The translations under genes were made by a program, and so were the position numbers. Below are positions 28,548 to 37,475 of a stretch of DNA of 37,483 bases, piece after piece. Location of the stretch: positions 1 through 37,483 of the IMG/VR virus record IMGVR_UViG_3300045241_000122; one strand, given 5' to 3'. Source of the stretch: a virus. Position 1 is the stretch's first letter; each line of letters begins with the position of its first letter. Under the pieces are notes generated by a model. That model saw only the letters and a program-made list of their open reading frames with translations, made no database searches and was not told where the DNA came from.

Positions 28548-28653
28548 AGCTTTGGCATCCGATTATCTGTGAATGATGGCATCGCGACCTCCTTTCCAAG
28601 GTTGCCTTGTCAAGCGGCGGTCAGGCGTTGCTGCGTCTGGCCGCCACGCATTT

Positions 28654-28905
28654 TTAGCCGAAGCGCGGGCGCGGCACTCCATCCATGCTGCCGAAGAAAT
28701 GGACCATCGGCGCGCCGACCAAGAGCGAGACCACGCAGATAATGAACACCACCAGCACAATCAGCAGATAGATGCGCTGGATGTTCCATGGAATCGGCCA
28801 CTCGAAAATATTGGCCACCCAGACGATGATTGCGCCAATCAAAACCAGAACCGCGGCAACAAGCACGCAATTGAGCACCCCGATCAGGATTCCGGTGACG
28901 GACAT
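28654..28905 (-). CDS. Two-span membrane protein, holin candidate
   Basis: An 83-residue protein with two membrane spans (ILIGVLNCVLVAAVLVLIGA, about 6-33, and IYLLIVLVVFIICVVSLLVG, about 45-64) and a short C-terminal tail (SMDGVPRPRFG). The ribosome site AAAGGAGGTG is the best in the window, overlapping the previous stop, so it should be strongly translated. It lies 106 bases ahead of the endolysin. Holin is the natural reading; not proven. Confidence 0.7.
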   Translation of the reverse strand: MSVTGILIGVLNCVLVAAVLVLIGAIIVWVANIFEWPIPWNIQRIYLLIVLVVFIICVVSLLVGAPMVHFFGSMDGVPRPRFG

Positions 28906-28917
28906 GGTGCACCTCCT

Positions 28918-29049
28918 TTAATTGCGCTGCTCGGGCGGCACCACGACCGTGGGCGGTACGCTCGGATGCTCGGGCACCACCTGCGGCTGAGGTTGCGGCG
29001 GCGGTGGTTTTGGCACCTGCGGCGGTGGGGGCTTCGGCTTGCCAGTCAT
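28918..29049 (-). CDS. 43-residue Pro-rich protein
   Basis: Short frame of almost pure Pro/Gln/Val composition (MTGKPKPPPPQVPKPPPPQP at its start), with VPPTVVVPPEQRN at the end. ATG overlaps the previous stop (ATGA, 29046-29049) and its own stop lies in the ribosome site of the holin candidate. Pro-rich small phage proteins of this kind recur near lysis genes in rhizobial phages; role unknown. Compare the larger Pro/Gly-rich protein at 29876-30511. Confidence 0.55.
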   Translation of the reverse strand: MTGKPKPPPPQVPKPPPPQPQPQVVPEHPSVPPTVVVPPEQRN

Positions 29050-29213
29050 TGCTTTTTCTCCTCTGCCTCCACCAGCGCCGCGCGAAGCAGCAATTCCACG
29101 CTTTCCGCCAGCCAGCGCTGTGTCGCGGTGAACTGATCGTGCTTCATTTCCTCGATCTCACGCTTGCGCTTCAATAGCGCGATGATCTGCCGTTCGAGCA
29201 CAGCTGGCCTCAC
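29046..29213 (-). CDS. 55-residue coiled-coil protein, GTG start
   Basis: Read from GTG 29213, which overlaps the previous stop (GTGA). Helical throughout: AVLERQIIALLKRKREIEEM, then ATQRWLAESVELLLRAALVE, ending EAEEKKQ. It could be a small spanin-like or adaptor helix but has no signal or membrane segment. Kept because both junctions are exact overlaps. Confidence 0.5.
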   Translation of the reverse strand: MRPAVLERQIIALLKRKREIEEMKHDQFTATQRWLAESVELLLRAALVEAEEKKQ

Positions 29214-29578
29214 GGTTCGGCATCAAGTAGCAACGGCAGCAGCGGCGGCAGCGGCACAGACGCCGCATCCTGAAGCTTCATGCTGTCATTGCTGTTCTCA
29301 GATCGAGAATTGCCTAGAGGCCGCGAAAACGGACGAGGCGTCGCCGGCGGCCCCTGAATTCCAGTGCATGCGCCGAGCATTTCCCGCAAATGCGTTTGTC
29401 CAGCGTGCAGCATAACGACCTCTTCTTTCCGCTGCGCGGCGACAACTGATAATATCCAGTAAAAAAAGAACAGCAGCGCGATATTCATCAGAATAACACT
29501 GAGCGCGAGCGGACTCTCGCGCATGACGCTGAAGTAACCAGCGACCGCCTTTCCGGCCTCTTCTGTAACGCCATTCAT
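29210..29578 (-). CDS. Single-span membrane protein
   Basis: A 122-residue protein: a short amphipathic start, one span (LALSVILMNIALLFFFYWIL, about residues 25-45), a helix with RKEEVVMLHAGQTHLREMLG and a Pro/Leu-rich tail. I recall this N-terminal sequence type from rhizobial phage lysis regions. Overlaps the previous gene (ATGA, 29575-29578) and the next (GTGA). Possible holin, antiholin or spanin component. Confidence 0.6.
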   Translation of the reverse strand: MNGVTEEAGKAVAGYFSVMRESPLALSVILMNIALLFFFYWILSVVAAQRKEEVVMLHAGQTHLREMLGACTGIQGPPATPRPFSRPLGNSRSENSNDSMKLQDAASVPLPPLLPLLLDAEP

Positions 29579-29754
29579 GGCTGCGGCGTCAATCTCTGTT
29601 CCAGAAGCTTTATGAGCGCTTCCGTATCCTTGCAGTCTTGCGCCGCCTGCGCAATATCAGCCTGCGCATTTGCATTGGCTTGCCACCCGATATAGCCGAG
29701 CGCGAGAGTGTTGGTCACAAGCAGCGCCAACATGATCCAGTTCGATCTGGTCAT
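29575..29754 (-). CDS. 59-residue membrane-anchored protein (spanin-like plan)
   Basis: An N-terminal membrane anchor (SNWIMLALLVTNTLALGYIG) and a periplasmic helix (QADIAQAAQDCKDTEALIKL then LEQRLTPQP) give the N-in/C-out plan of an inner-membrane spanin, though it is very short. ATG at 29754; stop overlaps the next ATG (ATGA). The 120 bases between it and the Pro/Gly-rich gene contain only a frame for a hydrophobic helix (VAVIIWVVITAVDVV near 29800) without a clear start. Confidence 0.55.
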   Translation of the reverse strand: MTRSNWIMLALLVTNTLALGYIGWQANANAQADIAQAAQDCKDTEALIKLLEQRLTPQP

Positions 29755-29875
29755 CTATTCACCAAGCGTGATCCCTTCGATCACGTACCACATCCACTGC
29801 GGTGATCACGACCCAAATGATCACCGCGACAAGCCGCTGCGCGGCAGGGGTGGCACAATTGCCTCTCCAGCTTTA

Positions 29876-30511
29876 TTACGTCGCCGGTGGCGTCGTTCCA
29901 GGCGCTCCAGGCAACGGCTTGCCGCCCGCCGGGAAGTAACCCCAACCATATGCCGGGTGATAGCCCCAGCCACCATCAGGCGGCGGCGGCTTGCCTCCAT
30001 CTGGCGTCGTGCCTTCGGTCGGCGGCGGCGGCAGGACAATGGGATGCGACGGGATTGGTGCCTGCCCTTCGGGCGGATTCGGCCAAATCTGAACCGGAGG
30101 ACCGCCAGGAGTTACCGGCGGCAGGACAATCGGATGCTCAGGATGCGGCTGCGGCTTCACGCCCGGTCCCATCCCGCCTCCCCAATAACCTGGGGGCATG
30201 TCTGGCGGCCCCCAGATGCCGAGCGGCGGCTGGCCGGGAAACGGAGGCTGTGGTTTCACGCCCGGTCCCATCCCGCCACCCCAGTAACCGGGCGGCGAGG
30301 AGCCGGGAGGCCCGCCCGGATTGTAGATCGGGTGCGATGGGTAGGGCGGGTAGTAAATCGGGTGCTCTGGATGCGCACCAGCCGGCGGCTGTGGCATCGG
30401 AAATCCGATGTCGACATAAGGCGGACGAGGACCGCCCGGCATCGGACCGCCGCCGACGCCTACGTCACTAAAAAACAAAATTCCCTGAAACGTAACCGGT
30501 ATTGCTGCCAT
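29876..30511 (-). CDS. Pro/Gly-rich repetitive protein
   Basis: A 211-residue protein: an ordered start (IPVTFQGILFFSDVGVG) and then low-complexity Pro/Gly/Tyr/His sequence with recurring units: PPGYWGGGMGPGVKPQP twice, HPIVLPP twice, HPEHPI and SHPI repeats. Similar HPIVLPP-type proteins are common in rhizobial phages. It has no signal peptide. It may be a virion fibre component or a surface decoration; function unknown. Five bases downstream of the YkgJ-like gene's stop. Confidence 0.65.
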   Translation of the reverse strand: MAAIPVTFQGILFFSDVGVGGGPMPGGPRPPYVDIGFPMPQPPAGAHPEHPIYYPPYPSHPIYNPGGPPGSSPPGYWGGGMGPGVKPQPPFPGQPPLGIWGPPDMPPGYWGGGMGPGVKPQPHPEHPIVLPPVTPGGPPVQIWPNPPEGQAPIPSHPIVLPPPPTEGTTPDGGKPPPPDGGWGYHPAYGWGYFPAGGKPLPGAPGTTPPAT

Positions 30512-30515
30512 GTAT

Positions 30516-30944
30516 TTACCCTCCTGCTGCTTTCAGCATTTCGCGCCCTTTATCGAAAAGGGCCTTTGGTAATTTCCCACTCTTTACTGCTTCGCGGCGC
30601 CCCGCGCGATCCGATTTGCGAAACAATTCACGGCAATCGAACCGCTGGCATACATGTGGGGCGCGCCCGTGAATACTGCATCCGTTCGCAGTTAGATAGA
30701 TGCAATCGCCGTTCGGGCGCCGTTTGAGCGCGCGGCCGAGACGCTCGCCGGATCGCGTGGTGATCCACGCCCAGTCATATTGCTCGTACTCCTCCTGCGC
30801 CAAGGGAACGATCAGAGTTCGGCAGCACAGCGTGCACAAGCCGCACGGCACGTCGGAGCGCCTGTCGTCCTTATCGACGAGATGTGTCGGCCGTAAATCA
30901 GGCAGACGCGCGACGCTCGGAATGTCCTGCTTCATTTCTGCCAT
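30516..30944 (-). CDS. YkgJ-family Cys-cluster protein, copy 3
   Basis: A 142-residue protein with CGLCTLCCRTLIVPL, then RPNGDCIYLTANGCSIHGRA and CQRFDCRELFRKS; this is closest to the 15919 copy (shared RPNGDCIYL and RFDCR), so the two are likely paralogues within one genome. It sits in the late operon between the collagen-like fibre and the Pro/Gly-rich gene. Its start overlaps the fibre stop by one base (TAATG). Possible iron/zinc chelation or hydroxylation-related role near the collagen-like protein is inference. Confidence 0.78.
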   Translation of the reverse strand: MAEMKQDIPSVARLPDLRPTHLVDKDDRRSDVPCGLCTLCCRTLIVPLAQEEYEQYDWAWITTRSGERLGRALKRRPNGDCIYLTANGCSIHGRAPHVCQRFDCRELFRKSDRAGRREAVKSGKLPKALFDKGREMLKAAGG

Positions 30945-32974
30945 TATCTAACTCGTCGAGCACTGATATAGCCGGTCGCGGTGCACGTGCTGTTGAATGT
31001 GCCCTGCGCTGCGAGGTAGACGGTCGCCGGCGCACTCACATTGACGCGCGTCGGACCAGTTTGCATCGTTTGCGTGACACCATTGCCAAAGGTCAAACGA
31101 TACTGAGTCATATTTCCATTGCCAGCACAAATCTGCGCAGCAGTCGGCAACGCCGCGGAAGTATTCGAAACTGCCGCCGCAAGCGCGGTTGGTCCCTGCG
31201 CCGGGCTGAAGATGATGACGCCAGCCACCACCCAATCACCCGGCGTCAGCGCCAACGTCGCGACGTTCGCCGTGACGTTCGTGGTGAGGCTGACTGGCGT
31301 CGTCTGGCTGGTAGCGAGCTGCTCACCAAGATTCCCAGCCACCGCATTGTCGGCCGCGGCAGTGCCCTTGATCGGCTGCCGTGACGTATCGGTCGGGTGA
31401 ACGTGGTCAGACCTTGCCCATGTTGCAGCCACGCCACCCGTGCCGACGCCGTCCATTTGCGGCACGGCGTTCGATCCTGCCGGGTACACCGGCACAAAGA
31501 CTCTGCCGTCGCTGCCAAGCGTCGCCGTGTTGCCGGCATCGGCCGAGACCGCGACTGGGCCCGGAATACCTTGTATTCCCTGAACTCCCTGCGGTCCTTG
31601 AGGTCCCTGCGAACCGGTCACCCCGGGCGCACCGGCGCTACCCGCTGGACCTTGAATACCGGCGGTGCCCGGCGGTCCTTGCAGACCTTGCGAGCCCGCT
31701 CCACCCTGCAATCCTTGGGGTCCGGCTGGCCCGGCTGGTCCTGCTACAGTGGAATCTGCTCCTGCTGGGCCCGGAACGCCTTGGGGGCCGGCTGGACCAG
31801 CGGGGCCGGCTGGACCTTGTTGCCCTTGGGAGATGATCCCAAGGAGGATGTTCATGTTGTTGGTGAGGGTGCCGGCACCCGCCTTCCAGGCCACTGGAAT
31901 TTGACGGTACCCGGGTTGGGTAGCAAACGCTCCTGACGTGACGGTGTAGGAGTAGTACTGGGTCGCGTCGTCAGCGTTCTGGAGAAGGATTTCGTTGCCG
32001 GTCTGGATCAGCCCCAGGATAACGCTGATGTCGTTGCCCTGGGTCGAAAGGTTGCTGATGTAGAGGTTGGTTGCGTTCGCGGGAGTGGCAACGTCGATCT
32101 CGACGGTGCCGCTCGTAACTGGCGGGGCCACCGTGCTGGTCGAAAAAGCGTAGTTGAAGATGCTGCTGGTATTGCCTTGAGGACCTTGTTGACCTTGCGG
32201 TCCGGCAGCTCCTTGAATGCCTGGTGCGCCGTCGGCGCCAGCTGGACCTTGGGGACCCACATCTCCTTGGAGACCTTGTGGCCCCTGGATACCCTGTGGT
32301 CCAGCTGGGCCTTGCTGGCCATCGTTGCCGGCTGGTCCTTGGGGACCGGCTGGTCCGGCCAGGCCGGCTGTTCCGGCCGGACCGGCTGGTCCGGGATCGC
32401 CTTGCGGCCCCTGCGCGCCATCAGCGCCAGCCGGTCCTTGTGGCCCTTGTGTGCCCTGCGGGCCTAGGTCGCCTTGCGGGCCTGCCGCGCCTTGCGGGCC
32501 AGGATCGCCTTTTTGGCCTGCAGGTCCGATCGCACCCGGAATACCTGGTGCACCGTCAGCTCCGGCATTTCCTTGGGGACCGGCAGGCCCGGGAACGCCT
32601 TGCGGACCTGCAGGGCCGGCCGGACCTTGAGGACCCGGTGGGCCTTGGATTCCTCCGACACCACTATCGGCAATTGGCTGCCAGCCTGCGTTTTGTCGTC
32701 CATACATCGCTCCATCTTGCGGTGCCTCAGTAACGACCTCGTCCACCGGCACGATAGGCGTCCACGCCCCGTCCAGACGCGCGTGCGTGTCGCCATCTGA
32801 TGGAGCATCGGGAATGCCGGGACTGCCGGGCGGACCTTGCGGCCCGGGCGGGCCCGGGATGCCGGCATCTCCAGCACCGATCCGCGCCCACACCTTCTGG
32901 AACTCGGAGTCGACCTGCTTCAGGATCAGGCCGGGATCGAGGACGCTTGCAGGCTGGAAGATGGTGGTGGTCAT
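30944..32974 (-). CDS. Collagen-like phage fibre protein
   Basis: A 676-residue protein. The N-terminal 38 residues ([19 protein letters not shown]) look like a virion-anchoring helix. Three Gly-X-Y blocks follow (about 38-55, 108-275, 385-480; mostly GPQGPAG-type triplets, few charged residues). A beta-rich insert (about 280-380) separates two of them. The C-terminus contains the common fibre motif [20 protein letters not shown] and a beta-sandwich-like tail ([20 protein letters not shown]) probably used for trimerisation and receptor contact. It should be a tail fibre or a head/tail decoration. Confidence 0.85.
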   Translation of the reverse strand: MTTTIFQPASVLDPGLILKQVDSEFQKVWARIGAGDAGIPGPPGPQGPPGSPGIPDAPSDGDTHARLDGAWTPIVPVDEVVTEAPQDGAMYGRQNAGWQPIADSGVGGIQGPPGPQGPAGPAGPQGVPGPAGPQGNAGADGAPGIPGAIGPAGQKGDPGPQGAAGPQGDLGPQGTQGPQGPAGADGAQGPQGDPGPAGPAGTAGLAGPAGPQGPAGNDGQQGPAGPQGIQGPQGLQGDVGPQGPAGADGAPGIQGAAGPQGQQGPQGNTSSIFNYAFSTSTVAPPVTSGTVEIDVATPANATNLYISNLSTQGNDISVILGLIQTGNEILLQNADDATQYYSYTVTSGAFATQPGYRQIPVAWKAGAGTLTNNMNILLGIISQGQQGPAGPAGPAGPQGVPGPAGADSTVAGPAGPAGPQGLQGGAGSQGLQGPPGTAGIQGPAGSAGAPGVTGSQGPQGPQGVQGIQGIPGPVAVSADAGNTATLGSDGRVFVPVYPAGSNAVPQMDGVGTGGVAATWARSDHVHPTDTSRQPIKGTAAADNAVAGNLGEQLATSQTTPVSLTTNVTANVATLALTPGDWVVAGVIIFSPAQGPTALAAAVSNTSAALPTAAQICAGNGNMTQYRLTFGNGVTQTMQTGPTRVNVSAPATVYLAAQGTFNSTCTATGYISARRVR

Positions 32975-32976
32975 GA

Positions 32977-34506
32977 TCAGGATACCCAGCTTAAACTCGA
33001 GTCATATCGATATCTGCTCGCGATCTTGTTGAAAGCGCCTGAACTCGCGTCAATCTGGTCCTTGTATTTTCCGACCGGGAAATGTTCGGCCTCTTCGAGA
33101 TAATTCTTCACCCATACCCCAACGACCAGCCGCACATTGCCGCCCTGCCACTGCGCAGCGAACGGCTCGGCGCGCATCTCCTTTGCGCCGCGCACCCGAT
33201 CGGCCTCGACGCGGAAGCCGGCGAGATTTCTGACCGTGGACTCCGCGCTCTCTTTGCCCCCGCTGCCCGGCTCCTGCTCAACCCAGACCTTGGTCAGGAA
33301 ATACTTTCTGCGATCCATCTCGGCGGTCTGCTTGATGATCCGCTCGCGATCGAGCGCCGACCATTGCCCGCGCCTCACATCAGCCACGACGAATGTGTTG
33401 TCGCGCATCCGCAGCATCAGGACACCGGCAGTGTAGGCACCGCCGCCGGCCGTGCCGCTCTTGTCCCAGTATCGCACCGCGGCGACGACACTCGCAGAGG
33501 GCGGCGCCTCCGAGATGATCGAGGCCATATGGATCGGGAACATGTCGCCGCCGACGACGATAGGCGCCTGCTGGTAGACGCTCTGCCAGCCTGCCAACGT
33601 CATCATGGCGCGCTGCTGCTCGAGAAACTCCGCCGACTTGAGTTCCGGGAAAAGCGGCTCGCCCACCTTGCGCACAAACGGCCCGATCGGGCGCCCCACC
33701 TCATCAATGGCCGTGTGCGTCTCTTCCTCTTCGGCCAGCGCCGCATAGCGGCACACGCGCACGTCCTTATGGCGCTCGATCAGGCGGCCCGCAGGATCGT
33801 CCAGATGCCATCGAGTCATCACCAGCAACAAGGCGGCGCCGTCGGCGAAACGCGTCATGAAATCGTCGGTCATCCAATTCCACGTCTTATCGCGGGTGAG
33901 CTTCGAGCTAGCCTCGGCGCGGCCTTTGATGGGGTCGTCGATGACGCCCAGGTCCAGTCCCTCACCGGTCACCGCGCCTGCGATCGTGGTGTTGCGGAAG
34001 GACCCGCGTTCCAGGCCAGTTCCGTGAAACTCGATCATCTCGCTATTGGAGCGCCGAACAGATGGGTTGACAGCGTTGTGCCCGAATATCTTGGCGTGCT
34101 TGGGATCGGCGAGGATGCGCTGCAGTCGAAGGTTCGCGCGAATGCCGAGCCGCTCGCTGAAAGACGCGAAGATGATTTTCAGTTGTGGGTCCGGCCCGCT
34201 CAAGCCGATGATCCACGAGAGGAAGTCTACGACTTGGGTGCTTTTCCCCAATTGTGGAGGCGACTGCAGCAGGAGTTTTGGCCGCCGCCCGGCGCGATAG
34301 TCCAGCCAAAAGCGGTGCAATTCGAGCGCAACCTCGCGCTGCCACCATCCCATGATCATGCGCGGATTGAGATAGCGGCGATACGCCCAGAAGGATTCGC
34401 GCGATTCGCGCTGGGCCTGCTGCTCCATGAGCCACAGGTCTTCCTCGGTGTAGGGGCGCGGCGCTGGGACGTTGATGTTCACGCACATCACCACATCGGC
34501 GCGCAT
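32977..34506 (-). CDS. terL: Terminase large subunit
   Basis: A 509-residue packaging motor. ATPase: Walker [14 protein letters not shown] (residues 78-90), Walker [10 protein letters not shown] (Asp190/Asp191), coupling motif LLVMTRWH (228-234). Nuclease part: [10 protein letters not shown] with Asp348 and [12 protein letters not shown]. Length is typical. The ATG at 34506 has no good ribosome site, and a stop lies 16 codons upstream in frame, so no longer start exists. It translocates and cuts phage DNA. The small subunit is not adjacent; the 3479-3970 gene is the only weak candidate. Confidence 0.92.
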   Translation of the reverse strand: MRADVVMCVNINVPAPRPYTEEDLWLMEQQAQRESRESFWAYRRYLNPRMIMGWWQREVALELHRFWLDYRAGRRPKLLLQSPPQLGKSTQVVDFLSWIIGLSGPDPQLKIIFASFSERLGIRANLRLQRILADPKHAKIFGHNAVNPSVRRSNSEMIEFHGTGLERGSFRNTTIAGAVTGEGLDLGVIDDPIKGRAEASSKLTRDKTWNWMTDDFMTRFADGAALLLVMTRWHLDDPAGRLIERHKDVRVCRYAALAEEEETHTAIDEVGRPIGPFVRKVGEPLFPELKSAEFLEQQRAMMTLAGWQSVYQQAPIVVGGDMFPIHMASIISEAPPSASVVAAVRYWDKSGTAGGGAYTAGVLMLRMRDNTFVVADVRRGQWSALDRERIIKQTAEMDRRKYFLTKVWVEQEPGSGGKESAESTVRNLAGFRVEADRVRGAKEMRAEPFAAQWQGGNVRLVVGVWVKNYLEEAEHFPVGKYKDQIDASSGAFNKIASRYRYDSSLSWVS

Positions 34507-34547
34507 TTCGCGCGCGACGCCCGGCGAGGGCGACTATACGCAATCAA

Positions 34548-37475
34548 TCATGCGCTGCCTAGGAAGGCTTCATCCGGCGTGCCAAAAATCTCTGCGGTCC
34601 AGCCCGACATGCTGCGGAAGTGCGGGGCAATCTCGTTCTTGTATCTGATCCAACTCGGGCGGAATGCAATCGCCGATTGCCACTTTTGCCCGCGGATGTA
34701 GTGCGCGCCGCCCACGGTCATCGGCACCCCGACCCCGATAATCTTCTGATGCCCTTCCCGCCGCGCCACCTGAACGGCAAATAGTCCCGACGAGCCGCCC
34801 CAGTCCATCCCGGTGTCATGGGTGATCTCTGGAGCCTTGCGATGCGCCCAAATCTGTTCTGGCTCCGGCAGCCCAGCCTTGCGCCGGCCATTCAGCCAGG
34901 CGATGGGCCCCACAAGCTTGTCGGGATGCAGCGTGACCGCGACGCATTCATCGGGGAAAGTCTTGATCTGGTCGTTTATGGCAAATACGCGGAAGGGCAA
35001 ATTGCCAATCAGCTTCCTGGCCGACTCCAAATCCTGCCTCCAGCACGTGGCACCGCCGAGCACGATTGCCACCGTGGATGCATGGGACGTCGCATTTGAT
35101 ACCTGACTCGGCAAACTCGGCAAACTGGACAAATCACCGGCTTTGCGCGCCTCGAACGTGCATGACTCGATCTGATTGAAGTAGTCCCCAATGACCCGGC
35201 CGTGCCCCTCGACGCCACGGAGCGCCGGGTCCTCCGATAGCCCAGACTCGCACGCCAGCACGTCATCGAAGCCTGCGAAGTAAAGCGTATCGCGCATAAG
35301 CTGCGCGTTCCATGCCGTTTCATGGCCATGCGCGTAAATGATCGCGCTCATGGCGCCACGCTTGTTGGGCCCGAGCTTCTGCCACTTGGTCGTAAAACGG
35401 TGGTAGTCAGCGTCATCACATGCGGCGATCTGCTCGAGACTAGGAACTGTCACCCGCAGCACGCCGCCTGGCGCCAGCACCCGATGAGCCTCCTGGAAGA
35501 AGCCAATCGCCGCCTTATAGGGAACGTGCTCGACGCAATGCTCGATGTTGATGTGGCTGGCGCTGTTGTCCGGCCACGGCAGCTTTTTGGTGATATCGAC
35601 ATCGGCATCGTGGTTTTCCCAGCCTGGGAGCTTGTTCGTGCCGCACCCCAAATTGAATTTCCTAGGCATTGCTGCCGCCTCCTTGCGCTGTTGAGCGCAG
35701 GCTGCGTCGACAAACCTGCGATAGGCGCCCTGCTGCGCGCTGTCGTGCTGATGTGTGACCCAATCGAGGTTCAGCTCGAGGATATTTGCCACGGTGATCG
35801 TATTCTTGTCCGCGCGCCACGCCTTCCACGGCATAATCCGGCATTGCCTGGTCGTCTGATCGAGGATTTGCTGCCGGATCACCCGCTCCGGGGTCGGCGC
35901 GACCTTCCGGTTCGGCCACTCATAGCGTCGTACGAAATCGCTGCGCCGAAGGTAATCCGTCGAAAAGAACATGAGCCCGGTCTCGACCCAGAGCTTTTCA
36001 TGCTCCTTGTGTTTCATCCCCTTCACATCGGTGGTTGCGCAATCGGCCTTCTCCTGCTGCATCCACCGGGTGATGTCCCCCACGCGGAGCCGGAACAGGC
36101 TGTCGCCTTCGATGTGAACCACGTAGTCGTATCCCAGCTCGCAGGCGATCTCTAATCCCTTGCAAAAGGCCCGTCCCCAGCCGTCACGCCCCTCCGTCAC
36201 ACCTTTGCGGCTGAGATGGCCGATGTTGTCCGGAAAATTAAAGACCATCCGGTGGTGCCGCTTGCCGTCATACGGCGTCCAGTCTTCGAATTTCAGAATC
36301 GGCGACTGGCTGTCGACGGCGAGGAAATCGCAATCTCGTTCATTTAATGAGAAGTGCAGCCGCTTCCACAGGTCCGTGAGATTGTCCCTGTCCGGGCTGT
36401 CCACATAGAACGTTCCGAACAACAGGGTGCTGCGCCTGGCCGCAAACGCCGTCACCGCCGTCACCGCCTTCGGCACATCGATTGTCTTGTCGCAGCGGTG
36501 CTTGTTGCTGTGACAATCGCATGGATTAACAACGTCCACCGGGAGCGTGGGGGCGAGATGCGCGCCGACCCGCTGCGTGGTCCGGTAGCTCTCGCGGCCG
36601 CCGTAGACCACGACAACCTGGGTCCCCACGGCCTGCGCCAGGACCGGCGCGAAGCCCGCATTGCAATAGACGAGGTCAGCCTGTGCGAACAGCGCGGCCA
36701 TCTCTTCGAACGCCAGCTCGCCGTTATGCAGTCTGACATCCACCGGCTGCTCAGGCCCCTCGATCCACTCCTCTCCGCGCAGCAGGTCGGCGACGCTCAC
36801 CACAAAGAACTGGTCGCGGATCGAATGGTAGATGGCGTCGTAAGCCGCTGGGTCGGGATTACGTGACCGGCCGTCCCACTCCCGGCGCACCACGATCGGC
36901 CGGTGCACCATCAACGCTTTGCCACCGGTATTCCATCGCCCCTGCACCGAACTCCGCCACTCCGGCTTGATCGGCAGGCTGAAATCCGGCCGCTCGGGCA
37001 TTCGTAGATCGACGCAGGAAAACATCGCCTCAAGGATTGATCCATGCTGGTCGATCAGCGTCTTCGGGTAGCCGATACGGGCCTGCCGTGCTGTCGCCGG
37101 AGCGGCAGGAAACTTGGCCTGCTCGAACAGCGGCCGCTCGCGGGCGATTGTCCTCGCCTGCGCATGAAGGCTCGTCGGCCGCATCACCAGTTTCAGCCCC
37201 TTGGCGACGAGATCATGGTAAAGATTAAAATGGCAGGTGTGCAACCAGACATCATAATCCCGCATCAGGACGCGCATCACTGCCCGCTGATGCAGGTTGT
37301 CGCCGATACCGAAATGCCCGGTCACCGAAATGCATGGCTTTGCCTTCTCCTGCGTCACCTTCGGCGGAAGCGGCGGCAGGTGGGCGTGACGCTCGAACCT
37401 CGCAGGTGCCACCACGAGGTCGTTGCGCGCCAGCAGCCGGTCGGCTGTGCCCTGGTCGAGGTCGGCGTACCTCAT
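34548..37475 (-). CDS. Four-domain glycosyltransferase-methyltransferase fusion
   Basis: A 975-residue protein. Domain 1 (about 45-345) resembles GT9 heptosyltransferases (GHFGIGDNLHQR near 53, YCNAGFAPVLAQAVGTQVVV, and a closing NPCDCHSNKHRCDKTIDVPK). Domain 2 (348-600) is GT-A-like with a DxD-type IEGDS near 456 (YDYVVHIEGDSLFRLRV). Domain 3 (603-790) is a class I methyltransferase (KFNLGCGTNKLPGW, CVEHVPYKAAIGFFQEAHRV, LAPGGVLRV). Domain 4 (800-975) is DUF115-like (AIVLGGATCW, GGSSGLFAVQVARREG, IIGVGVPM). A strong internal ribosome site precedes Met603. Likely glycan modification of the phage particle or host surface. It precedes terL by 41 bases. Confidence 0.75.
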   Translation of the reverse strand: MRYADLDQGTADRLLARNDLVVAPARFERHAHLPPLPPKVTQEKAKPCISVTGHFGIGDNLHQRAVMRVLMRDYDVWLHTCHFNLYHDLVAKGLKLVMRPTSLHAQARTIARERPLFEQAKFPAAPATARQARIGYPKTLIDQHGSILEAMFSCVDLRMPERPDFSLPIKPEWRSSVQGRWNTGGKALMVHRPIVVRREWDGRSRNPDPAAYDAIYHSIRDQFFVVSVADLLRGEEWIEGPEQPVDVRLHNGELAFEEMAALFAQADLVYCNAGFAPVLAQAVGTQVVVVYGGRESYRTTQRVGAHLAPTLPVDVVNPCDCHSNKHRCDKTIDVPKAVTAVTAFAARRSTLLFGTFYVDSPDRDNLTDLWKRLHFSLNERDCDFLAVDSQSPILKFEDWTPYDGKRHHRMVFNFPDNIGHLSRKGVTEGRDGWGRAFCKGLEIACELGYDYVVHIEGDSLFRLRVGDITRWMQQEKADCATTDVKGMKHKEHEKLWVETGLMFFSTDYLRRSDFVRRYEWPNRKVAPTPERVIRQQILDQTTRQCRIMPWKAWRADKNTITVANILELNLDWVTHQHDSAQQGAYRRFVDAACAQQRKEAAAMPRKFNLGCGTNKLPGWENHDADVDITKKLPWPDNSASHINIEHCVEHVPYKAAIGFFQEAHRVLAPGGVLRVTVPSLEQIAACDDADYHRFTTKWQKLGPNKRGAMSAIIYAHGHETAWNAQLMRDTLYFAGFDDVLACESGLSEDPALRGVEGHGRVIGDYFNQIESCTFEARKAGDLSSLPSLPSQVSNATSHASTVAIVLGGATCWRQDLESARKLIGNLPFRVFAINDQIKTFPDECVAVTLHPDKLVGPIAWLNGRRKAGLPEPEQIWAHRKAPEITHDTGMDWGGSSGLFAVQVARREGHQKIIGVGVPMTVGGAHYIRGQKWQSAIAFRPSWIRYKNEIAPHFRSMSGWTAEIFGTPDEAFLGSA

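Noticed and set aside
31500-32870. A repeat array of CRISPR type
   Set aside because: The periodicity is nine bases from Gly-X-Y coding in the collagen-like gene, with no spacer-repeat structure.
33082-34701. Long rightward open frame of 539 codons opposite terL
   Set aside because: It mirrors the terminase gene codon for codon, has no recognisable domain and is typical of GC-rich antisense frames.
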